Positions 1 through 13,590 of a DNA stretch of 64,000 bases are shown here, one piece after another. The stretch is from Inia geoffrensis (lineage: Eukaryota > Chordata > Mammalia > Artiodactyla > Iniidae). The notes under the pieces are model-generated. The model did no database searches and was not told the DNA's origin. It worked only from the letters and a program-made list of their open reading frames with translations. The stretch is taken from positions 64,724,501 through 64,788,500 of the forward strand of contig CM070901.1 of NCBI GenBank assembly GCA_036417435.1. The letters are read 5' to 3'. How positions within the stretch are numbered: the stretch's first letter is position 1; every line of letters starts with the position of its first letter. Both the position numbers and the translations under genes were made by a program.

Positions 1-696
<696 letters not shown>

Positions 697-1221
697 TTAT
701 AATTTTTGGCCATGCTGTGGATTTTTTTAAAGGGAAAAGAAAATCCTTAATTATTTTTCAAAATCAATTATTTTTCATGATTTTGCTACTGTGAAAGATG
801 AGAACACGGACGCTAGTATAAGACACACTTCACAACCCTTCACCCCAATGTTATCAGTCAAAGAGAGTTTGGGGCCAAATATAGCATGAACTTTGTCTTG
901 CCCTTATCTCTGATACGTTAAAGCTTCCAAATATTCAATTTAGCATAAACAGCCCGAAGAGTGGAATCATGGACTTAAAAGCTCTGATAACTCTTCTGGG
1001 AGATTTCTCATCAATCTATTTCTACTTCTAGTTTTATCGTAAGGACTCCCTCCTATGCCGGTCTTCTGAAGATCTGCTATGTCTATAATACAAAGGGAAT
1101 AGGCTAAAAAAAAAAAAAAAAAAACAGCATCCAAATATGAATTAGAGGATTCAGGAGTTATCCCTGCAGAAAGGAAAACACTCAGGTTAGAGACCAACAT
1201 ACTGTCAGCTCTGGAAGTGAA

Positions 1222-1345
1222 ACTGGAGATCATTTTTCCCACCTCCTTATTTTATAGTTGGGAAAACTGTGGCTCCGAGAGATGAAGGGCCCACAGCAAG
1301 AAACAGCAGCTGAGGCAGGACCTGAACACGTCCTCGTCCAGGCCA
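1222..1345 (-). repeat. MIR SINE relic
   Basis: The plus strand shows the reverse MIR pattern: a 'ttattttatagttgggaaaactgtgg' core, then 'cccacagcaag' and 'gcaggacctgaac'. These are diverged forms of the MIR segment seen in reverse (TTTTACAGATGAGGAAACTG, then the CACACAGC area). It is an old, fragmented copy. The exact ends are uncertain. Confidence 0.55.
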
Positions 1346-1780
1346 GGGTGTCTGTTCTTTCCCAGACCCTGAATCTGCTCCTCAGAGCACCACTGCCCTT
1401 TCTCTTAGTTACTATTACTTATCATCGCTGTAGTCGGGTTTTATTAGTGAGCATTCAATAAAATATGTACTCACAGGTTAACTCACAGTAATGTTGTAAA
1501 ACTGTATAAGATTGTAACAAAAAAAGGCAACTTGATGCTGTGAGACTTGAAGAACTAAGGACTCAAAGGGTTCAACTTAATATTAACAGTGGAAACACGC
1601 CTATTGAGGCTAACACTGCATTGCCCTTGTTTTTTACAGCACCAAGCCCTTTCTAGCTGTCAATTATGCAGCAACAGTAACATATTTCCTGTTCATTTCT
1701 CCAAGAAATCCTTCAAGGTCGGCTGGCCAAAGATACAAAGGCAGATGCATCCACTGGGCTGTGTCTACACTGGGGGCTGG

Positions 1781-2011
1781 GAGGCCTGGGTTTTTTTGTG
1801 TGTGTGTGGTACGCGGGCCTCTCACTGTTGTGGCCTCTCCCGTTGCGGAGCACAGGCTCTGGACGCGCAGGCTCAGCGGCCATGGCTCACGGGCCCAGCC
1901 TCTCCGCGGCACGTGGGATCTTCCCGGACCAGGGCACGAACCCGTGTCCCCTGCATCGGCAGGCGGACTCTGAACCACTGCGCCACCAGGGAAGCCCGAG
2001 GCCTGGGTTTT
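1781..2011 (-). mobile_element. CHR-type tRNA-derived SINE with 14-bp target duplication
   Basis: On the minus strand this reads from the GGGCTTCCCTGGTGGCGCAG head at about 1997 to the GGCCCGCGTACC tail and A-rich end at about 1791. The element body is 1791-1997, and the flanks are a 14-bp direct repeat GAGGCCTGGGTTTT at 1781-1794 and 1998-2011 (overlapping the tail by a few T). The A/B-box-like tRNA part lies in the head. The tail is interrupted by a short GT run. It lies in the transcribed orientation of PBX1 intron 3. Perfect flanking repeats suggest a fairly young insertion. Confidence 0.92.
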
Positions 2012-2164
2012 GACCTGCCTCCGTGAGTATGTGGGTAAATCCTTTCACTACTCAGTACTTCGTTTTATTTGTCCGAGAGTGGATTTAATCATTCCTAACC
2101 CTTCAGCAAGGCTAGCAGTGCCCATGCTCTTGTGCAGTGACCTGCAGACGGAGTAAATCAGTCA

Positions 2165-2365
2165 CATGAACGTAGCAGTGGGCTAAGAGCACAGACTGCC
2201 AGCGTTCAGATCCTGCGCTGGAACTCACTTCGCTCTGGGGCCTTGGTTAGTTATGTAAGATCCCTGTATCTCATCTTCCCTATTTGTGAAATGGGGATGA
2301 CAGTACCTCAAAGGGTGTGGTAAGGACTACATGAGTTACTCTCTTTGTGTCTGGCCATATAAATT
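2165..2365 (+). repeat. MIR SINE relic
   Basis: The sequence follows the MIR order: 'gtgggctaagagcacagactgcc', 'cagatcctgc', 'ctgtatctcatcttccctatttgtgaaatggggatgacagtacctcaaagggtgtggtaaggac' and 'catgagtta'. The match to the conserved MIR core is clear, and the copy is near full length. Confidence 0.75.
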
Positions 2366-3916
2366 ATGTCATTATTATCTCTCCAAAGTACAGAGAACCT
2401 AGAAACCCAGCATAGGATCACGATTGGGCAAACCTCTCCAGGCTTCAGTCTGCCCCGTGGTAAAACTAAAGGGGGTCACAAATACCTCCTTTCTACGCTG
2501 CAGGCATATGCTGCAGACAAAATCCACAGAAGATCAGGTCCAACAGCATTTTGCTCTTACTAAGAAAACTGCTACCTAAACACAAGATCTTAGTATAAGT
2601 TTCATCTCTCCCCAACCTCAACAAGGGAGGGAGATAAAACCTGGCAGCGAGTTGGCAGCAAGTCTGTGAGAAGTCGGGGTGGGGCGTGGTGGGGGGAGGC
2701 ACACGGCAGGCATCCTAAGCGGCTTTCCGGAGAAAAGCTTCATCCCCTGCTGCAGCCTCCCCCCTTGATAAGGGCTCACAGGGAGGAGGGACTGGACGTG
2801 AAGGAGGTATTGTCAAGTGCACTTGCTCTCGCTGGGGAGCCACAGTGCTCGGCTAATAATGACGTGCTTCATTACGGTGAATAAAGATACTCACAATATC
2901 TGATGCTTATTTAGGGCATTGGATCCCGGGCCCATTTCTGCTCTGCCCCAAACAGTGGAGTCTTTTCACCCACTGCTGAGGTGGAGCAAGACAGCTGCTC
3001 AACAGCTGCTCGGGAACACACAACAGACAGTGCAGAGGAGTTCCAAGTCCATTTTAGACAGACAGAACACAGTGATCCAGATTTTTCCAGGACCTGAACT
3101 ACCCACGTCTCCTCCTCAGTTCCCCCAATCTCGGCACCTTCACAAGCTGTGCTGCTCCCATGAAGCCAGGCGCTCCTGATGGAATTGGGAAGCGTGGGGA
3201 TGACAATCGTTAATTAAATAGGGCCCTGGCTGGCTGAAGGTTTCTGTGACAGAGGAGACTCTGCTGCAGACTGTCCTAAAGATGGTACACCTCCTGAAGC
3301 TACCCCTCCAGCTGCCCCCAGAAAGCGGACGCTTTCTGAAAGGAGACGTCCCAAGTTCCAGGGCAAAGGCCCTCCTGGGAGCACCCTACCCAAGAGAAGC
3401 TCTCTTAGAAAATCCTGCTTGAGTTTAAGCAATTTAATCCTAGACTTGAAGTCTCCTTCCTGCACTTCTCTTCAGCCCATCTTCTCTTACTGCTTCAAAC
3501 TGGATTTGGCTGCCAATTTCAGCATTGAATGTGACTGGGATTTTAAGACTTTTTTGGCTGTGAGTGGACCTAACCCACCTGGGTTCGGCCTTAGAGACAG
3601 CCTTGTCAATGCCCTGGCAACATTATTCACATAAACTGAAAAGTGAAGAACTCTGCAAAACTACAAAGGTATTGTTTTTTAGAATAGCACTTGGAACAAA
3701 ATTCAGGTTTCTGGATATCACGGTTTTATCTATTAGAATATGCTAGCTCTTAAATACCTTAGCTTCCAACATGATCTGATGAAAAAGTGTTTTACCAGCC
3801 CCTTTTAATGAAGAAAACAATTTCCTTCTTTTCTTTTGAATGAAAGTCTCTAGAAGCCTTCTTTATCTAATAACCTCAGGGTGAAACAATGGCTGGCTCA
3901 TGTTGGGTTTTTTTGC

Positions 3917-3954
3917 GGGGGGGGGGGGGGGGAGTCGGGGAGGGGTGAGTAGGG
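3917..3954 (+). repeat. G-run and G-quadruplex-prone tract
   Basis: Sixteen consecutive G (3917-3932) are followed by AGTCGGGGAGGGGTGAGTAGGG. Four or more G-tracts of at least three with short spacers make this a G4-capable site. The G-rich strand is plus, which is the template strand for PBX1. A homopolymer of this length is prone to sequencing and length error. Confidence 0.8.
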
Positions 3955-4639
3955 TTATGGTAGCTACTTACTGGAAAGCTAATTGATCCTTTGGTTATCT
4001 ACCATCACCAAACTAAAATCAAAACAAAACAAACCAAAACAACAGAATCAACTCTTAAATAGTCAGTTTGGTAACCATCTAGGTACTACTAAAACAGAGA
4101 CTGATATTTTTACTAAGGTTTCCTATTTTTAAGAAAGCTCCCGCAAGGAATGCTTACAGAAAAAAATGGAGAAGATCTATCTCTCAGGCATACTAGCTAG
4201 AAGGTTAATGGCATAATTTCCTTATAATCTATTTACTATAATTAACAATACAACTAATATTAATAAATTATTAAGCACATAGAGTATGTTAAACAGTATT
4301 CAGTTCTTACCCAGAAAATGCCCAAAGAAATAAGGAAATGATTTTTTAGTGTTTTTTAAGAATAACAACTACAGACTACTACTACATTTACCTAATTTGC
4401 TCTGTACTGATGGAGTTTTTCCTTAAGTTCCCAATTTCCAGCATGATTATTATTTAGAATAGGTAGATATCGATGAGAAGTTTCTGAGGAAGAATAGATT
4501 TTTTATCACTAGCCTCTCTTAGAGAGCACCAATCTAGTCCATGAAAATAACAGAGAGGTCAAGCCGGTTACTTCATTGTCTACAGACGTCCACACTTGTT
4601 CCATATTAAGTGCAGCTGGCTGGGTATTGTTCCAATAAG

Positions 4640-4830
4640 AGCCCTTGGGCTCAGGGTCAAAATCTGGCTTCCAGGGCCAACTCTGTCCCTCCTTTGGATG
4701 TGTGACCCAGATACATCACCTAACCTCTTTGACCTCCAGTTCCTCAGCTGTATCGAAATGGAGATGATGACAGTACCTGTCTGGAGGACCCGACCTTAAA
4801 ATTACCTTGAGGAACAAGTGCAGTTAAGTT
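4640..4830 (+). repeat. MIR SINE relic
   Basis: The order 'tggcttccagggccaactctg', 'gtgtgaccc', 'cacctaacctctttgacctccagttcctcagctgtatcgaaatggagatgatgacagtacctg' follows the MIR consensus at moderate divergence. Its 5' part may begin slightly earlier. Confidence 0.65.
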
Positions 4831-5891
4831 GACAAAAGTGCTCTAGTCATTTTGGATGAGGATGGGAGAGTGAGACAAAGGGGGCGTTAAATCAAGGAAA
4901 CAGTCCGTTCGTCTATGTTGCTGGCAACCTGAGCTAAGAAGAAAGCCAGTTTTAAACACCATCCAGCCTAACATCCATTCCAGTTATGGGTTTAGGGAGG
5001 AAGCCACACTCTTCGTGTACCCCTGGAGTTTGGCATGAGTTAACCTGGATACTAGGTCGAGATAGGTTGTTATGCCAGAGGCCAAGCTTAGCAGTGAAGG
5101 TAAAATAGGGAAAGCACAGAGTAGGAAGAACCCAAGAGGCCAGCTAGGGACCTTGTCAGCAAACATCCCCATGTGTCTTCCCAAGTTATCCCATTGGTTG
5201 GGGCAGACGCTGAACCCTAACATGATGGCCCAGGTGGGGAAGCTGTCATAGATCAGCCAGCTTACCTGAGCTCAGCCTCTCCTGGGAACTGAGGAAATGT
5301 CTACATGAGCCTACACCATGATAAGAATGTTTGTTCTTTCCCAGGAAGGTGGAGGGTGATGATCCACAGGTTCTTACCACAAGGTTGCTTTTATTTTCCT
5401 CCCCTTGAACCCTCCCTACACCTGTCTGATGGCTGAAATTCCCCACGCTTGGCTTCCAGCTTCATACCTTTTTCCCTCATAAAAGAAGGGACTTTGTAGA
5501 AATCCATTTCAAAGGTAGATAGGAGTGTAATAATGAAACTTTCTTCACTTTAAATTTTAAAATGCCTATTTCTATTTTAAAATTTAAATTTTCTATTAAG
5601 TTTGCATTTGCTTTCTACCTAGACTGTCATAAGTGGACAGTACAGGGTCTTCCACTTTTTGCTTTTTCTCCCCCTTCTTCTGTGACTCTTAAAAAAGAAA
5701 AGAAAGCCATAAACCTAACAATTCAATGAAAGTAAGTTAACTTAGAACTTCAGGACAATGTCACATCCAAAGAGATGACAACAAATATATCTATAAATAA
5801 TGGGAGGACAGCCTGATGTTAAGGGACTCCTAATAAAGTAATATTGCTCATACTGACCAGAGGAAACAATATTGATATGTAAATTCACATG

Positions 5892-6244
5892 TGGGGGCTT
5901 CCCTGGTGGCGCACTGGTTAGGAATCCGCCTGCCAATGCAGGGGACACGGGTTCGAGCCCTGGTCCGGGAAGATCCCACATGCTGCGGAGCAACTAAGCC
6001 CTTGCGCCACAGCTACTGAACCTGTGCTCTACAGCCTGCGAGCCACAACTACTGAGCCCACGTGCCACGACTACTGAAGCCCACGCGCCTAGAGCCCGTG
6101 CTCCACAACAAGAGAAGCCACCGCAATGAGAAGCCCGCGCACCGCAACAAAGAGTAGCCCCCTCTCGCCTCAACTAGAGAAAGCCTGCACACAGCAATGA
6201 AGACCCAATGCAGCCAAAAATTAAATAAATGAATAAATAAATAA
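5892..6244 (+). mobile_element. Long-form CHR-type tRNA-derived SINE
   Basis: This is a ~350-bp element with the CHR head (GGCTTCCCTGGTGGCGCACT), a tRNA B-box-like segment (GGGTTCGAGCCC), then internal repeats of 'ccacaactactgagccc / gccacgactactgaagccc', and a tail of AATAAATAAATAAATAAA. The AAATTCAC flank before it (about 5881) recurs after it (about 6243), which marks a target duplication. It is longer and more diverged than the other copies, so it probably belongs to an older subfamily shared more widely across cetartiodactyls. It is antisense to PBX1. Confidence 0.88.
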
Positions 6245-6879
6245 AAATTCACGTCTGTGTATGTGGTGGGGGGTCCTCTAGTAGAGAGGGGCGCTATTAT
6301 AATTAGAATACCGTACAACATTTATATACTGTTCTATGACTTAAAGCCTTTCTTAGCCTTTCCTCCATATGATTTTTATGGCTCTTTGATATCCTAGACT
6401 CCAAATCCACAGCTCTTTGCCAAATACCACCAGCTTTTAGGGTATAGTTTGTGGACCACTGGATCCCAGAGACCATTTAGTGGAGTGTCAGGACTGGAAT
6501 TCAACTTTGACTCCAGGGGTCCCCTGAGACCCTCTACTCTTCTTATGGCGGGAGGCGTGTCTCGTATTGCATACCATATATAAAAAGCAGAACATGTTTG
6601 ACTCCCATTTGAACTGAATCTAGGTAGAGTGAGGGACTTTAGTGTCCGTTCCCATAGGATTCCACGAGCACCATGACCCTCTGCTCATGACCCTGAGAGC
6701 CCCGGGTCTGCATGCACACGGAAACACTCCAGAGCTCCAGGAACTGAGTTTTCCTTATATTGACTATGGATGTTTTCTGAAATCATCATTTACAACTTCG
6801 ACTTTTTTTTAATGGCTTTATCTCTAGTTTGCCCGAGTTTTCAACAGTGGACACCAAGGACTCGGTGGGCTCAGGTTCA

Positions 6880-7320
<441 letters not shown>

Positions 7321-7489
7321 GTAACCCAACAAAGCAAAGTTTAACAACAACAACAAAAAACTCCCCATGTATCGTTTGGCTAAGTCTCAAATTACTTGTG
7401 ATATGGCATCTGAGCAATGGGTTGGAAAAAAGAGAGGACTTGGAGGAGGAGAAAATACAAGGAGAGATTTGCTTTGTTCCCCAAGTTAA

Positions 7490-7765
7490 TTATATCCCAT
7501 CATATGAGGTACCTAGCAGAGTCCAATGGATGGAGGCAGAAAGTAGACCAGTGGGTACCACGGGCTGCGGGGAGGGCGGGGGATAAGGAGTTCGTGATTA
7601 ACCGGTACAGAGTTTCATTTTGGGAAGATGAAAAAGTTCTGGAGATGGATGGTGGTGATGGCTGCACAACAGTGCGAATGTACTTAGTGCCACTGGGCTG
7701 TCCACTCAAAAATAGTTATAATGATAAGTTTTAGGTTATGCATATCTTACCACAGTGAAAGAAAT
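7490..7765 (+). mobile_element. L1 LINE 3'-end fragment
   Basis: The run 'atgaggtacctagcagagtc', 'cagaaagtagaccagtggg', 'acagagtttcattttgggaagatgaaaaagttctggagatggatggtggtgatggctgcacaacagtgcgaatgtactt' and 'taccacagtga' follows the well-known 3' region of older mammalian L1 elements. Only the last ~275 bp remain and no ORF2 is present. It begins ~205 bp from the exon 3 acceptor and is antisense to PBX1. Confidence 0.82.
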
Positions 7766-10700
7766 TTCAAATCTACAAAAAAAATTAATTATAACAATAT
7801 AATTTTTCACTTTCATCCCCAAACTGCCAAATTTTAATTCAAGGAAAAGCACTTCCTTCTTCATTTCTAATTTTAGATTTCTGTGAGGTTGTGGTTTTAC
7901 ACTCATTGACTTTGTAATAGTTGATCAGCCTAAATTTTCATCTCCAAAATAGTCTAAGCCAGGCAAATCCAGTTAATTTGGAGTGAAGTGTTAAACCTCT
8001 CCCCTGGACTAGGGATTTCCATCTCCCCACACTGAGATCAATCTGTGCCAGGTGATAAGAACTCCATCCTGGTACAAACAAGGGTGAGGTCCTTTTAACA
8101 AGCTGTCTCAGGGATTCAGAGAAGCCGGTATTCTGATAGGACGGAGCAGGCTCAGCTCTGTTAGAGGCTCTGCTTTTTATTAAAACACCATGACCATTTG
8201 CGGGGGATGAGGGGGTGATTTGGACTGAAAGAGATCAAGTGATTTAGTAAATCAGCAGAAGAGCTAGGCAGTCTCTTTTTACTACCTTCATACAGCCTGC
8301 CATAAAGTAAATCACTCATCTGAGCCCAGTTTACTTGTCAGCAGCCAAGTCTTTGTTGAGAGCGAACACGAAAAGAATTTCCAATTAAAAACAAACTGAG
8401 GGTAGGAAAGGAGGAACATGATTAAAGACAGGGGAGAAGGTGTCCCATGCTGGTTCACATCTTGGGGATGGAGATGGCAGGGTGTACGCGGCCTGGTGGG
8501 TATGTGAGCACTGGCGCAGCCAGAGAGCCCAGAGCTGTTTCCAGCCAGGATGCATCCGGTGAGCACCACGGGGACGGTGCCAGGTGCAGTTGTCTCCTGA
8601 GCCCTAGCAAGGCGGCCCCACGGGGTTGTGACAGGGAAGGTGGATCTGAGCTTAATCCGAGGGGACATGTAGACATTCAGGGTATTTCATCACGTATAAT
8701 ACCAGCATAACTGTTTGTTGTGTCCACATGCTCCTGGCTTCTAACAGGCATGACAAGAAGCAACCTTGGAAGCTGTTTCAAAGGAAAGCCCGATTCCTGT
8801 GCTAAAAGGAAAACGGCAGCTTTGCTTTCATGAAACAGGAGACAGTCAAGTGGAAGGTCAAGCCATGTGGACCAGGGCTGGCAGTTAGGAACATGAGGAT
8901 TAAAGGCACAGGGTAGGGACACGTGCCCCCCACACCACATGAAGTAAGAAAGGACAGCAGGAGGGGAAGGAGGACGTGGGGAAGGCAGTTAGCTGGGGAG
9001 GAAAGAAGGCAGTCCACCCTGACACACAACAAGCCCACACTTCAGGACCCGGGTTCTCCTCTCGCATCTGAATTTTTAATATTCTGCTGAACTAAAAGAA
9101 AATTGCTACCTTGTTAATGGCACAGGTTAGGGGATCCTGGAGGTGTATCTTGTGCACCGTTTTCCAATGACATCCTTTTTTTGTAATGGGAAACTGTCCC
9201 TTTGATCTTAGAATAATAAAGATTTAGTCATGTTATTCAGTTCCTTGAATTTATTTACTCAGATCTACAAAGTCCTCAGAAGAACATATCATCACTAACA
9301 AAGGTTTCCTTAAGAAAGGAAATGAATGCAGTAACCATTTCCTGAATACCAGTCCCTAAAGGTGGGGAAAAGAATGTGACCTCGCAAGGAGCTGGGCTTA
9401 GAGCCCAGGAACCCTTCCTTCCTGGCCTGTACAGCCCAGTGAATTCTTCCAGGTGAGGGCATTTACCTGGGGTTTATGGATGTTTCCCCAGTGAATTTTA
9501 TTGAATGAATTTTAATTACTTTACCAACGAAAAATATCTATGGGCCATTTACAAAGGAAAAAGGAAAAAAGAAGATCAACTCTGAGCCATTCTGTAATTG
9601 TTGCACTTCTGTTTGATCATTAAAAAACTGGTGCTGAGGCAAAACTTGACACTAATATGGCCAGTGTATCCCAGAAGAGGCTGCAAACTTCAGCTGACGG
9701 GAAACCTCCCCAGGATGCTGAGGCTGGTTAACACCTCAGCCGGGCAGTGATGCCTCCAAGTGCTTCCTCCTCATCACTCTATAACAATCCTTCCTGACTG
9801 ATCCAGCACTGACAGATCTTGTGGTGGTTTCTGATCGCAACAATGGTAGCAAAGCAAAAAATAATCATGTCATCTTAATGGCGAAGACACGCTTTCCTAG
9901 GGCTACCTAAACACTGCCTTTACTGAGGTGGTGATGAGCGTCGTCAGACAGTACCTGTGCCTAAGACTGACCTGCTCACCCCATTAGCTTGCTCCTCTAG
10001 CAAAGTTCAATTCGTTATGAGAGGAGAAAGAGAGGCAAAGAGATAGGCATGCACAGACCAAAGTGCTGGCACTAGTTCCTCCAGGTACTAGGTAGGCGAC
10101 TAGGTGGGCATGTTCCTACTAGTACTTCCCATGTGCCCAATATTTACCTCTGAGAATATTTTCCCTTTCCAGCCTCTCTCAGTTGCACCCACGCCCATGC
10201 CCCACTTTTTCGTTTAAACAATCAACGGGAAGCACAAAACGTCCACACAAACTCTGTACACCTACCTAATTAATATTTTTCTTGGTCTTGAAATCTAACT
10301 GGTTTTAAATGAAATAAGAAAGCAAATTGCGAAAGCTGGCCAAGGACACTGAAAGGATACGGCGTTAACCCCCTCCCCACCAAAGAAGTTCCAGGACTAG
10401 CACAGAGGGTGAAGCCGTAATCTATACTGACTCTTATTTTTTCCCCCACAGGTACGAAAGATACATTTAGTTGGGGGAAAAAACACATACACACGCAGAG
10501 TAAGAGTGTTATCATTTTGCTTAGCTTTTATATAATTTGATGAATGCTGTAAACAAATACTCTTCAAAAAGAAATTTGGATTCACTAAGATTTAATATAA
10601 TTGGTTTCTAAATGTGGCCAAGAAGAAATTGGTATGCTAGAAATACAATGTACCATAACATCAATGTTGCTTGCATTTATACTCAGAGTTCAGGACACAT

Positions 10701-10860
10701 AAATTGGCCCCAAACCAGAGATCTGAAGAAAATAAAAGAACAGAAAAATGTGGAAAAACAAAAAACCCAACAGCCTTCTCCAAATTACACCCTTTAAATT
10801 ATACTCAAATGATTGTGAAAATAGAAATTTCAGAGTATGTGTCAGAACCACCACCATAAC
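7766..10860. other. Unique intronic sequence, nothing recognised
   Basis: Apart from short A/T tracts, I see no confident repeat, RNA gene or coding region here. Open frames around 8312-8710 on both strands overlap each other without splice or codon support and are regarded as chance. Confidence 0.5.
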
Positions 10861-10863
10861 TAT

Positions 10864-10864
<1 letters not shown>

Positions 10865-10896
<32 letters not shown>
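10865..10896 (+). repeat. (CA)16 microsatellite
   Basis: This is an uninterrupted CA dinucleotide run, likely length-polymorphic. Confidence 0.97.
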
Positions 10897-10898
<2 letters not shown>

Positions 10899-11064
10899 AT
10901 AAACAAAAGAAAACTTTCCTCTTCCACTATTTTACATGGAAGATTCTGGTTCTGAGGGTCTTGGGCTGTGTATGCGTGCTGGGCAGAGGCCCGGATGGAC
11001 CAATAAACAACACTGCATGTACAGATTTCTGCCCAGAAGGAGTAGCATCCGAATGTACCACTAT

Positions 11065-11301
11065 AAAAATGGGCTTTGGGCTTCCCTGGTGGCGCAGTGT
11101 TTGAGAGTCCGCCTGCGGATGCAGGGGACACGGGTTCGTGCCCAGGTCTGGGAAGATCCCACATACCGCGGAGTGGCTGGGCCCGTGAGCCATGGCCGCT
11201 GAGCCATGGCCGCTGAGCGTGCATGTCTGGAGCCTGTGCTCTGCAACGGGAGAGGCCACAACAGTGAGAGGCCCGCGTACCGCAAAAAAAAAAAAAATGG
11301 G
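11065..11301 (+). mobile_element. CHR-type SINE with internal 14-bp duplication
   Basis: The head GGGCTTCCCTGGTGGCGCAG begins at about 11078 and the tail GGCCCGCGTACCGC plus an A-run ends at about 11292. The flanks repeat AAAAATGGG (11065-11073 and 11293-11301). Inside, the segment CCATGGCCGCTGAG occurs twice in tandem (about 11189-11216), which other copies in this window lack. It is antisense to PBX1. Confidence 0.92.
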
Positions 11302-12839
11302 TGTTGAGATTCACTGGTACGAGAAACTGTTCGGCCAGGGAGTTTAAAAAAAAAAAAAAAATCCCACCAACATTAAATAAATAAATGAAAAGGCTGATAT
11401 GTCTAAGGAGAGTGATGCTACCTATTTACTGCTTGAAGCCGGCACTCTGGCAAGTAGGTGACAAAATGATTATTTAAAAGCTCCTTTTTTATCTCTGTGG
11501 CACCATGCAGGTCTCAAATGAACCCTTCTCCGGGACACCAGAGATGTTAACACTCACCCTCCAAGATCCAATTTCAACCAGCGGAGCTGTTACCTAATCC
11601 AGCAATCATCACATATGATCAGGTTCCTGCTCCCCTGATGGGTGTCCTGCGCCCTCCCTAGCCCCCGCCCCTCTATGCTCCCCACCTGACAGCTTTTACT
11701 GAAACAGGTTTTAAAGGGAAAATTCCCCTGTTTATGCCAGTACATACAGGGTTTTAATAGTCAGATCTGTACACTCCCACTACCAAAAATGAAATCAACT
11801 GTGGTGGATTTGCTCTCCACGGAGGGTCACCCAACAAGATATTTAACCCTTTCGGTAATCATTCTTCAATAGAGTTTCCTTCTCACAAATCTAACCCCTC
11901 ATGGAAGAGACCGGCCAAGACAGGTAAGTGATGTATATAGAAATTGTCACATGCCCTTTAAAAAGCACCCGATGTCACGGTCTACCTTGCTGCCATCACT
12001 GGCCCTGGGGTCCTTTGATGAACCTCCCAAGATAAGGAGGCTGTCAGAGCACTGTCGGAGCTGCTCTCACAACTGGTCTCCTGCTGTTCTTTATTTATTT
12101 TTCTTCACACAAGGAGAAAAACAAACCGAACCCAAAGGCAGTTTCGAGATCCTTGGCAGGAGGGCCACGAGCGGGTTGTTTTGTCCTTGGCTGAGCTGTG
12201 ACATGGATCCGGAGCAGCTCCAGACAATGCCCACTAGAGGGCACTCTTTCTTCACCAAGGACTGGTTGGACTGGGAGGGTCTGGCTGTTTCCTGACCCAG
12301 GTTATTTCAGAGCTGGAGAAAATGCCCCCCGCTTAGATTCATACTTCCACGGGTGGGGCAGGCAGCAGGGGAGGAGGGCAGATCTACGGAGAGGGCTGTC
12401 TTTAGATTTGGACAGCAGTCCAGGGACCCAAAGCTGGGCTGAGAGCTAGAGAGAGATGATAGAGATAGACAGCCAACAGACAGGCAGTTTGGGAAAGGGC
12501 ATGAGGCGTTCTCCCCAGGATGGGAGCCCTCACCCTTTCTGGCCAACCTCTTTGCTTGATTGGAAGGCACAAGACTTAACCTCCATGCAATTGTTCCACT
12601 GTCCACGAGCTGTTCGTCAACATACATGACCAGGAAAGCTGGGGGAGGGAAGCTCTGAGAGCCTCACCCCCAGCCCTGCTCTGCCATCTCCCGGGGGGTC
12701 AGAACTTCGGACAGAAGTACTGGGACAGAAATCCGTTGTCCTTGCATTTTTTAGAAATAGAGCAAAGTGCCTGCCTCCTGAAAATATCACAGTTAACACT
12801 TTTTATTTGTTCAGAAAGTACTTGTGCGCAATGAATTGC
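11302..12839. other. Unique intronic sequence
   Basis: An A-run lies near 11345-11361. Otherwise no repeat family or gene is recognised. The frame at 11951-12295 has no support beyond being open. Confidence 0.5.
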
Positions 12840-13015
12840 ATCACCTTATAAAACATGAAGGAATATTCCAAACTTAGATAGTAGATAACTGCAGGTTACA
12901 AAGGCAAAGTAATTTCCCCCAAATCAAAGCAAACGGGACAAGCCACGACTAGAATCTAGGTCTTCAACTCTTAGAAGTTTTACCCTCTACTACAACGTTA
13001 GGATTCTGACTGTCA
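12840..13015 (-). repeat. MIR SINE relic
   Basis: The reverse-MIR pattern is visible as 'caccttataaaacatg', 'aggttacaaaggcaaagtaatttcccccaaatcaaagc', 'aagccacgactagaatctaggtcttcaactctta' and 'ctctactacaacg'. These correspond to the 'gttaagtaacttgcccaag…cacacagc…gggattcgaacccag' consensus. The copy is diverged. Confidence 0.6.
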
Positions 13016-13214
13016 CAAATGGTAGCCAAGTGGATGCTATTTCAATTCTGCGTATGTGTGCATGCATGCACACACACACAAACGCACACACAAACTGTCT
13101 TTTGAGGCCTAGGTCATGACTGACACTCTAGGCAGAAGACAACCAGATATGAGGTAGGGAAGGAAGTTGTTCCTACTGACTTCTTCATTGCTTTACAATT
13201 TCCTCCAAATCTGG

Positions 13215-13590
13215 TCCCCTTCAATTACTTCTTTCGGCCAACAGGACCACCACGATGAGAGCCACTGAGCCGAGTGATAGAATGCCCTCTTCCGTCTCAG
13301 CCAGAAGAATCCACTTACTACAGTCCCATCCTATTTCAAATCTCAGCTCAAAGTCCTTCTCCATGAAACCCACCCAGACAACAGCTAAGAAGGAGCTCCC
13401 TTGCCTCTGAGTCACCAGGGCAAGTACTATCTACACCACAGCCACAGCACATCTCAGAACAACCAAGGTCACACCCGCCGCCTTGAGAGCAAGGCTGTGA
13501 GCTTCTGAAAAGCAGTGACAACCTGTCCTACATCTACGTATCCCCCCTATGACCACACAGAGCCTCTGGCACTGAGCATCTATTTAAGCA
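13215..13590 (+). repeat. L2 LINE 3' fragment
   Basis: The phrases 'aatctcagctcaaagtccttctccatgaaacccacccagac', 'cttgagagcaaggctgtgag' and 'ctctggcactgagcatctatttaa' follow the 3' end of mammalian L2 in order. No intact reading frame remains. Confidence 0.6.

Noticed and set aside
5892..6244. tRNA gene from the B-box-like GGGTTCGAGCCC
   Set aside because: The box lies in a tRNA-derived SINE with an A-rich tail and target duplication. No cloverleaf with intact acceptor stem is present. The same applies to the other SINE copies.
10805..11314. 169-residue open frame on minus
   Set aside because: It is made of a SINE read in reverse plus a (CA)16 microsatellite. No gene signals.
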